A stretch of DNA of 38,786 nt from Phaeoceros laevis (lineage: Eukaryota > Anthocerotophyta > Anthocerotopsida > Notothyladales), in assembly GCA_049999765.1 (NCBI GenBank), contig JBNGIQ010009384.1, positions 46,969-85,754 on the forward strand, read 5' to 3'. The translations under genes were made by a program, and so were the position numbers. Of this stretch, positions 1 through 6,599 are shown piece by piece. Within the stretch, counting starts at the first letter, position 1. Each line of letters opens with the position of its first letter. The notes beneath the pieces are model-generated. The model did not search any database. It had not been told where the DNA came from and saw only the letters and a program-made list of their open reading frames with translations.

Positions 1-670
1 TTCTGGGGCGTGCAGGTCATCTGGACGAGGCACTACAAATGGCTAAGACCATGCCTTTCCCAGCTGATGGTGCAGTGTGGCTCACACTGTTGGGTGCTTG
101 TCGGAAGTGGAACAATGTTGAGATTGGACGACAGGTTTTTGAGTTTGCTGTGAGGTTAGATGAAAAAGATTCTGCATCTTATGTGTTGATGTCGAGCATT
201 TACTCAAGGGCTGAGATGTGGGAGGAGGCAAAGGAGATGCAGGCAAGGAGAGTGACCTGTGGGGCATGGAAGCAGAGGGGCCAGAGCTGGTGGACTGACA
301 TAGATGGAGTGGTGCACACCTTTGTTGTTGGGGACAAGAACCATCCTGAGAGTGAAGGTATCTATGCAAGGTTGGGACAGCTAGTTCCCGATATGATGCA
401 ACTAGGATATGTGTCGCATATCGAGTCGTCATTTTGGGACATACTTCATGATGAGAAGGAAGCAGAGTTGTGTGGACACCGAGAGAAACTGGCTATTGAT
501 TATGCTATGAACCGCACAACCATGGGGACAACCACCCAGGTGGTAAAAACTCTCGCAGGTGTGCAAACAGCCATACTTTATTAGTCAAACTTCCTCCGTT
601 CAGACCTGTGCAGCACATCGTGTATGTGCCTTTTAAGTGTGAGGACCCTGGTGTTCGAGAGCAGCCTTGA
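1..670 (+). pseudogene. PPR-DYW editing factor, 3' fragment, degenerate (copy 1)
   Basis: The frame is open from position 3 and runs off the left edge, so this is the 3' end of a larger gene. It begins LGRAGHLDEALQMAKTMPF, typical of the last PPR and E motifs. The E/E+ region and the start of a DYW cytidine-deaminase domain follow, including CGHREKLAI, where the HxE zinc/catalytic motif survives. The frame then stops at 582-584, where the second zinc motif (CxxCH) should be. A shifted frame from about position 558 resumes a weak match (CANSHT, then a decayed tail) to about 670, with the terminal DYW triplet gone. The family acts in C-to-U editing in plastids and mitochondria. Loss of the second zinc motif by a frameshift makes this copy very unlikely to deaminate. 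I call it a pseudogene, though a real intron or a sequencing indel near 558 is possible. Confidence 0.75.
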
Positions 671-779
671 TATACTTTTCTACCAAGCTCTTCCTTGGCC
701 TTAGGCTTGCCAACTGGCGCTGGTGCCAGGTTGGTCATTTCCGGTCCTCCAAAGCAGCTTCATTCAAAGATTCTGCAAT

Positions 780-1060
780 GGTGGGCACTATAGATGGCCA
801 AGACCATGTCGTTCCCAGCTGATGGTGCATTGTGGCACACACTATTAGGTCCCTGCCAGAACTGGAAAGATTTTGAGATTGAGCAACAGGCTTTTGAGTG
901 CACCTCCTGTGTTGATGTCCAACACTTTTATGCAAGGGCGTAGATGTTGGAGGGGGCTAAAGAGGTGCAGGCTAGGAGATTGAAATGTGGGCATTGGAGA
1001 AGCCGGGCCAGTACCGGAATGACGTCAGTGGTGTAAACGAGTGCTGCAGGTGTATGTGGG
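780..1060 (+). pseudogene. PPR E-domain fragment, decayed tandem copy 2
   Basis: From 794 this stretch repeats copy 1 from position 39 with moderate nucleotide identity: the second copy reads MAKTMSFPADGALWHTLLG against MAKTMPFPADGAVWLTLLG. The similarity extends upstream into the GGCACTA.A context and downstream to about 1050. It carries a deletion of about 35 nt relative to copy 1 after QAFE, an in-frame TAG at about 940, and further shifts. It cannot encode a protein. The offset between the copies is 755 nt, so it looks like an old tandem or segmental duplication in which this copy has decayed further. No PPR repeats are recognisable upstream of it. Confidence 0.7.
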
Positions 1061-1200
1061 AGTCCTTTTTTTGCAGAGTATGAAGCCGAAGTCACTGTTG
1101 GAAACCCCCTTATTAGATTGTCTGATCGATCTGGCATCGGGACCACTCAGGTGTCTATGTGTGAGGTAGCAGAAACGTGTTGAGCCAAATGTTATCAACG

Positions 1201-1377
1201 ATTCCAGGGTGAGCTACTTAACCTGGTCCTTGCGCACAAGAGAGACAATGTCAAGTGATGACCCATTGATGGATAACTGTGTGTCCAGATTCCAGGGTGA
1301 GCTACTTAACCTGGTCCTTGCGCACAAGAGAGACAATGTCAAAGTGATGACCCATTGATGGATAACTGTGTGTCCAG
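1201..1377. repeat. 88-nt tandem duplication
   Basis: Two abutting copies, 1201-1288 (88 nt) and 1289-1377 (89 nt), are identical apart from one extra A in the second copy (GTCAAGTG versus GTCAAAGTG). Such high identity between two non-coding copies suggests a recent duplication or replication slippage. It lies in decayed sequence downstream of the PPR relics and covers no supported gene. Confidence 0.95.
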
Positions 1378-1965
1378 ATGCTTGTGTCAGCGATCTGAAG
1401 GTGAGCGGTTGGATACCAGAGTTGACCAAGTCACTCATAACAGAGATCGTGTCGTGTTTGAAGTCAGTAGCTTTCTAAAAGGTGCATGTGCACTTGATCC
1501 GGCTCACGGGTTCCTGAAGCATGTAAGGGCTTCTGTACCCCGGGCAAAGTTCAGGCAAACTTCCTCTTTCTCTATGCACATGCCAACCTCCGCACTGATG
1601 GGCAGATTCTCTTGTTTGCAGCTGTCCATAGCTGCGTTCCAGGCATGAATATCTTGAGTTGGATGTTACGTTTTAAGAGCAACAATAAAATTTAGCCTTC
1701 GCAAGCTTTCTGCAATGCAACAGGGCGGCGCCCAAGGTATGAGGGCACAGTGGTCACCGGTCTAAAGTTCCCACTTGGACAACTCTAGGGTTTGCTGAAG
1801 TCCGAGGACTGAGAACGGCAGTTTCTAGTGAGGACCCGTCAGAATCCGAAACTTACTCGATGGACATCTTAGATGCAGTTTCTAACAAGAAAAGCATTCG
1901 TATAAATTTGGCAATGTTTCGCTATATAGCACAAGAGAAAGCGGCACGTCTTAAGGTGGTGCCTC
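1378..1965. other. Intergenic; 5' flank of the F-box gene
   Basis: No gene is supported here. The longest open frame is broken and matches nothing I recognise. There is an AATAAA at 1684-1689 on the plus strand. Two TATA-like stretches, TATAAATT at 1901 and CTATATAG at 1922, lie 40-65 nt before the F-box ATG and could serve its promoter. Their roles are inferred from position only. Confidence 0.4.
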
Positions 1966-3264
1966 ATGGCGGGTGGAATCTGCTTGGTGGTGCACCTGCC
2001 GGACAAGCTAGCGCTGTGCGAGGATGACGGGGGCCCGTCCATGTTGGAGATCTCTGTGTGGCAGCTGATGCCCCAGGATTTGTTGGACAGAATCCTGCTG
2101 TTTGTGCCCGCATCCAGGCATGCAGGCCTCCGCTTCGTGTGCAAGAGATGGAGCCAACTCGTGACTTCCTCGGCATTCCGGAAAGAGAGCGAGCGGATTG
2201 CCTTCCGCCGCGGCCCCCGCAATTTTGTGTGCTGCAAACTGGAGCTTGCGCGTGTAAAAGAAGCCGGAGGAGATCTGTGCAAGGTGGACATGCCAGGCGC
2301 CACGACGTCGCTTCCTGGACTGGACATCAACAGTTCCAGAATCAAGGTGTTTTATGGTGCCGGCCCGGTGGGAGTGGCTCACTTGAGCGATGAGGGAATC
2401 CTGGATTGCTGGCTGCTCAACGTGGCAGACAAGACTTGCCGCCAGCTGCCTCGCTTGTTTCTTAACAGCAATTGCAGCAGCGATTGCCGGTGGGAGCCGA
2501 GCCATTGGCAAATCTGGCTGGAACCGGCGCCGGAAAGCAGCGGCAGCAGCGAATCGGATACCTTAATAAGTAGCTTCCATGTCGTCCTTTTGGCGTTCCA
2601 TCCTTGCGCTATCGATATAAATGATTCGTCCAGCGCCGCGTTGTATACCTACTCGAGCACCAGCACGTGCACCGGTTGGCGAACTGTTCATCGTCCATTC
2701 GTCCTCAAGTGGTGGTCATGTGCTGTTACCAAAGGGGGCTACGTGAGTTGGTTTCGCGACATTGGAGACTCTAAAAGGGTACGGATGAGCTGGGACAGCG
2801 ATTGCATCACAGAGCTTCCACATCCGCCTTTGGGAGTTGAACTCATCTTAGACCCCAGCACCGCTGCGGTGTTCGGGTGGAAAGTGGACGAATCGACCTT
2901 AAGCTTGTACAGGTTGGACGAAAGCAGCGGGTGGAGATGTCTGTATTCGGGGCGGCCACCGCAACTGCGCCGCCCCGAATTGCATCCTACGAGAATATAC
3001 CACGTACAGGCGAAGATGATTCTGGGAAACATGCTGATCCTGGTATGTTCGATTTGGGAATATAGAGAACAGCACGTGCTAAGCCATGTGGTAAGCCGTG
3101 TGGCCATGGCTTACCACATGCATGACGGCTCCTGCCAGTGGTTCCGCCCTCCTGCCCAAGCTTTTCTCTACTGGTCGGAGCAAAAGGGTGTGTTTCTGGA
3201 ACCCACGCTTGTATCGCACCGGTCCCTCAAGGCTCTGAATGATCCAACTTTAGCGAAAGCTTAG
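1966..3264 (+). CDS. F-box protein, intronless
   Basis: A single open frame of 432 residues with ATG at 1966 and stop TAG. Residues about 31-73 form an F-box: a hydrophobic core LMPQDLLDRILLFVP, then LRFVCKRW and a SSAFRKE tail. This motif docks F-box proteins to SKP1 in SCF ubiquitin ligases. The remaining ~350 residues should hold the substrate-binding part. They contain repeated Trp/aromatic and Leu-rich strands (WLLNVADKTCRQLPRL, YRLDESSGWRCLYSG) that suggest a beta-propeller of the kind seen in plant F-box/kelch proteins, but I cannot define kelch repeats. The substrate is unknown. It is intronless, as is common in this family. An earlier in-frame Met is not evident, and the start gives 30 residues before the F-box, a usual length. 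Confidence 0.8.
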   Translation: MAGGICLVVHLPDKLALCEDDGGPSMLEISVWQLMPQDLLDRILLFVPASRHAGLRFVCKRWSQLVTSSAFRKESERIAFRRGPRNFVCCKLELARVKEAGGDLCKVDMPGATTSLPGLDINSSRIKVFYGAGPVGVAHLSDEGILDCWLLNVADKTCRQLPRLFLNSNCSSDCRWEPSHWQIWLEPAPESSGSSESDTLISSFHVVLLAFHPCAIDINDSSSAALYTYSSTSTCTGWRTVHRPFVLKWWSCAVTKGGYVSWFRDIGDSKRVRMSWDSDCITELPHPPLGVELILDPSTAAVFGWKVDESTLSLYRLDESSGWRCLYSGRPPQLRRPELHPTRIYHVQAKMILGNMLILVCSIWEYREQHVLSHVVSRVAMAYHMHDGSCQWFRPPAQAFLYWSEQKGVFLEPTLVSHRSLKALNDPTLAKA

Positions 3265-3541
3265 AAGCAGCGTGGGGGCCGTTGCTTGTTCCAAATTCCA
3301 TAGCTAGGTCTCCAATTTCTTCACTCCATGGACGTTTGCAGCTATGTGATTAATATGCTACAGGTAGACCTGGCTTTTGAGCCTATAGCTAGGAGCTCTT
3401 TATAATTAGGATCGGAGATGGCTGCTGGCTTTAGAAATTTTCAACCAGTGCTGCAAGCGATCACGAGAGGAATTCGAAGCTGGCTCTCATGATGAAGAGC
3501 TAGGCTAAGCTAATTCGTGATGCAGCCCACTTGTAACAATT

Positions 3542-3595
3542 GGCCACCCTTTTGAACAATTGGCGATTGCAATTCCAAGGCCACCCTTTTGAACA
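3542..3595. repeat. 17-nt direct repeat pair
   Basis: GGCCACCCTTTTGAACA occurs at 3542-3558 and again at 3579-3595, a 37-nt spacing, just before the double palindrome. Nothing coding overlaps it. Confidence 0.9.
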
Positions 3596-3610
3596 CCTCT
3601 AAATATTGCT

Positions 3611-3682
3611 TCCTGTAACTGCAGTTACAGGACGCATGTGAGCATGTCTAAGGCCAGCTGGCCTTAGACATGCTCACATGCG
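3611..3682. repeat. Two abutting perfect palindromes (22 bp and 50 bp)
   Basis: 3611-3632 is a perfect 22-bp palindrome centred on ACTGCAGT. 3633-3682 is a perfect 50-bp palindrome with 25-nt arms (3633-3657 and 3658-3682) and no spacer, centred on CCAGCTGG. They abut with no base between them. Pairing ends at once outside 3633/3682 (A against C), so the boundary is sharp. Possible meanings are a cruciform-forming or foldback element, the scar of an inverted duplication, or an RNA hairpin. A zero-length loop does not fit a normal miRNA precursor. Confidence 0.95.
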
Positions 3683-3933
3683 CAAGAGGTGGTTTCCCAA
3701 AAATGCGTTGGATTCGTACACAAGCTTGACAGTGAAATCATCAAGTCGTCGCCCCAACACCAGATTTTTCTCAGCCCCACATCTCCGGATGACTCTGTAC
3801 AAGAGGGAGGTGGACACACGACATTGTGTAGACCGACTGAGCAGTTGGGTACCCTTAACACTCTGGCGCTGTGGGAGCTAGCGCCAGCATTAGGGTGCAA
3901 CAAGGCGTTGGATGTAGGCTGAGCAGACAGTCC

Positions 3934-4023
3934 AGTCCGCCTTTCCAACACAGTCAGCACAGTCAGCCCGCCTTTCCAACACAGTCACCTGCTCATACAC
4001 CCAGTCAAGCCACCCAGTCAAGC
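3934..4023. repeat. Cluster of short direct repeats
   Basis: CCGCCTTTCCAACACAGTCA occurs at 3937-3956 and 3968-3987 (31-nt period). The 13-mer CACCCAGTCAAGC is then repeated head to tail at 3998-4010 and 4011-4023. The shared CAGTCA core suggests slippage-type expansion. No function is apparent. Confidence 0.9.
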
Positions 4024-4248
4024 TTGTAGTGCTCAGTTGTTCAGCCATAGGGCCTAATCGGACTTTTTGTGGCTTTGTAGCAGTTGTACAGCCATAGTTG
4101 CCTGTTGTGCGTTAAGTCGGGAGAGCGGCCGATCTTGTTGTCCGTCGTCACTCCGTCCTCGACAACAATGACATTGACTTGTAAACAATGACTCAGGAAG
4201 TCAAGGGTTTTATGTTAAGAATTAAGGATTCACCAAACTAAAAACAAC

Positions 4249-4320
4249 GTCGTTGTAGTATAGTGGTAAGTATTCCCGCCTGTCACGCGGGTGACCCGGG
4301 TTCGATCCCCGGCAACGGCG
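4249..4320 (+). tRNA. tRNA-Asp (anticodon GUC)
   Basis: A 72-nt cloverleaf. The acceptor stem GTCGTTG pairs with CAACGGC (one G-U pair), with discriminator G4320. The anticodon stem CCCGC/GCGGG encloses loop CTGTCAC with GTC at 4282-4284. The T arm is CCGGG-TTCGATC-CCCGG, and there is no intron. The A and B boxes are intact, so RNA polymerase III can transcribe it. A CAA motif at 4245-4247 lies just upstream, as is usual at plant tRNA starts. The three bases after the discriminator are CCA, although eukaryotes normally add CCA post-transcriptionally; this is probably chance. Confidence 0.97.
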
Positions 4321-4342
4321 CCAGTACCCACAGCTGAGGTTC

Positions 4343-4346
4343 TTTT
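4343..4346 (+). terminator. Pol III terminator of tRNA-Asp
   Basis: The first run of four T residues after the tRNA lies 22 nt past its 3' end. Runs of T on the non-template strand terminate RNA polymerase III. The assignment rests on position. Confidence 0.6.
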
Positions 4347-4656
4347 ACGTTTGCTACTTGTCGTAAAATTCCCGCTTTCTCGTATGGTTTAATCTTTTGC
4401 GTCTGCTACTTGTCGTACAATGCCCGTTTTCTCATATGGCTCATTTATCGGCAGTAATAAGCATGTCAAAGGAGGCTCGATTCTTTCAACCCAGGCTAAA
4501 TTGTTTCTGGGATACCTGACGTTCCTAAGAAAACTCTGTACAAGAGCCAGAACAGGCTTCCACGTTGCAAAGAACTGACTAGAGTAGCAAGCTTCGAAGT
4601 CCAATGCTGCCTGCGGAATTGTCTTCCGGAAGGCACGATGGTCCTACTTGAGGTCA

Positions 4657-5760
4657 TCACAGCTTGGACACGGGGGCCCTCGGTGCCGATGACCGCCCGG
4701 ATATGAACTTTTGCATGGCCGCAAACTCCTCTGGCCGCATTTGCGAGTAGTACTCATGAGCCCGTTCCTGAAAGTTACCGTCACCAGAGAGGGTCAGTTA
4801 TTCTGACAAACTCCTTTGCAGAACATTACTGGCCTTCAAGAGAACTACGACAAGCCTGTGTTGCTGGTAACTGGTGAAGGAGAACTGTACAAACCTGTTC
4901 CAGGCGGAGTGCATCTCCCAGGGGAAGCTTCAACCCGTCCTTGAACACTGCCTTGTACTTCCACACCAGCTGCTGCTGGTTCTTCAAAATGGCTTCCGCA
5001 ATGCCCCTGGCCTCTTTCATCAGCTCGCCTGGCGGCACAACTCTGTTCACCAGGCCCCACCTCTCAGCCCGCTCTGCATCCAACGGGGTGGCGGTGAAAG
5101 ACACCTCTTTGGCCCTGTTGGCCCCGATCAACCGGGGCAGCTTCTGGGACAAGCCCCAAGAAGGAAAGATTCCAAACCTAAAAGTTCAGCACACACCAGT
5201 TGGTCAAATTCTGCTCTGTCTCGCTGGCAGCTGAGACAGATGACAGCAAAAGCATGCGGCTTACTTGGCGTGAGTGTCCACGAACTTGGCATCACTGCTG
5301 GCAATGAGAATGTCGCATGCAAGCGAAATCTCGAACCCCGCCGTGATGGCGAACCCGTTGATGGCACCGATGATAGGCTTGCGGCACAGCTCCATCTGCA
5401 CCACGGGGTCCTTGGCGTGGTCCTTGACATCCCCCTTGAACACGTCTGTTGCAGCGGTGAGATCCTACAGCCACAAACGAACACAAACAGATCCATTTAG
5501 GCCGGAGGAAGAGCGCACTTGGCCTCAGCACCATTTGCCAGCCGCCACCAATTCCCTCCACATACCACTCCAGCGCAAAAAGCTCTTCCTGCGCCCGTGA
5601 GGATGATCACTTTCGCCTCCGGATTGGCCTCCAAGTCTCGGAACGCCGAGGCCAAGTCGGTGATCATGTCCTTGGTGAGAGCGTTGAGAGCTTCCGGCCT
5701 GTTCAAGGTGATCACGGCCACGCCATCTCCCCCGAGCTCGACCTGGATCAGCTTGGCCAT
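4657..5760 (-). CDS. ECHIA: Peroxisomal enoyl-CoA hydratase/isomerase (crotonase), 4 exons
   Basis: Minus-strand exons 5566-5760, 5265-5464, 4895-5177 and 4657-4767 join with GT-AG introns to 262 residues. Crotonase marks are in order: TLNRPEALNAL near residue 18, the oxyanion-hole segment GAGRAFCAGVDL (57-68), GAINGFAITAGFEISLACD with the first catalytic Glu, then FGIFPSWGLSQKL. The protein ends PVSKL, a canonical peroxisomal PTS1. The layout and C-terminus match the plant monofunctional enoyl-CoA hydratase ECHIA (Arabidopsis At4g16210 type), which hydrates 2-enoyl-CoA in peroxisomal beta-oxidation. Where classical crotonase has its second catalytic Glu (QPE), this protein reads THA, as I recall its plant relatives do, so the exact reaction is less certain than the fold. 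The gene is divergent from DNAH1 (839 bp between start codons). Confidence 0.93.
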
Positions 5761-6599
5761 AGCTGGAGTGACACTAGTACCTTAAGCTTACGAAGAGCAA
5801 AAGGGAAACCGAGCCGGAATTCAAAAGCATTGAGCCACAAGGCGCTCCATGAGCTTGCAGAGCTCTCCCAAGCGGCCGGTGCAGAGGAGGTAGCAGACGA
5901 TTGGGAGTACGGAGGGTAGAAACAGGGATCCCATGGTAGCACATTTAGCGGTCGCGCCAAGAGCGACATGTCTCAGTGCTCGCCGAGATTTTGGAGTGAA
6001 GAAGAAACCTCGAACCAGTGCCACGTCGTGCTTATCCTAACCAAAGATGGGGACGCCGCGACTACAAGCGCCGGGTAATTGACTCGACTTTGGCGGGGGT
6101 AACAATACCATTTTAGTAATCCTGCTGTTTATAGGCTTGTCGCGGGCACGGGACAGCCGGCTGGCAAACCGCTTTCCTCTGGTTAGCGCCACGAGATTCA
6201 TATGAGCATCGCCCATTTTGAGCTCATGTGACTCTTGTCACCTTCATGTCACGTCACGCTGCACTTCGCGTCGCGCTAGCAGGTTGTGAAGCGGCGGGAT
6301 GAGCTGCCACAGGTTGGGACAGGGGAATTAAAGCAGCGGCTGCTGATTTTGAGAGGAAGTTGTCTAGAACTTTGAACAAGGCAACAGGATTGTTGGATTG
6401 TAAAGGGGAGATTTCCCCATGCAGAAATAAAGGCTGCTTTGTTCTTTGCTGGCATGAAGCGCTTGTTGTTGCCTTGGTATCGTGCGTTGCATGTGGAGCT
6501 GGTGTGAAGGCCAAGTTTTTGCCAGCCAGGGTTGGTGTTGCAGTAATGCAGGTGGTGGTGAATGCTGAGTGCTAGGAGGTTGGTTTCGGAGGTGTGACA
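5761..6599. promoter_or_regulatory. Divergent intergenic region, ECHIA / DNAH1
   Basis: 839 bp separate the two outward-facing start codons, with no gene inside. TTTGGCGGG at 6089-6097 fits the degenerate plant E2F consensus WTTSSCSS. TTTATAGG near 6129 is TATA-like for the rightward gene. These are sequence matches only. Small open frames here have no similarity I recognise. Confidence 0.35.

Larger units (their letters stand above)
3265..4248. other. Intergenic, repeat-bearing, no gene seen
   Basis: This stretch lies between the F-box stop and the tRNA. It holds a 17-nt direct repeat, two abutting palindromes and a cluster of short direct repeats, each listed separately. Open frames on both strands at about 3660-3960 start inside the palindrome or at non-ATG codons and match no family. 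It could be debris of a mobile element, but no terminal repeats or transposase remnants are visible. Confidence 0.5.

Noticed and set aside
1378-1660. Possible third PPR relic
   Set aside because: One frame hints at a PPR-like YAH...LLFAAVH pattern, but it is too short and broken to support.
3611-3682. miRNA precursor reading of the palindromes
   Set aside because: There is no loop between the arms and no mismatch, which does not fit a normal plant miRNA hairpin.
3664-3960. Open frames on both strands after the palindrome
   Set aside because: They start in or beside the palindrome or at non-ATG codons, and neither resembles a known protein.
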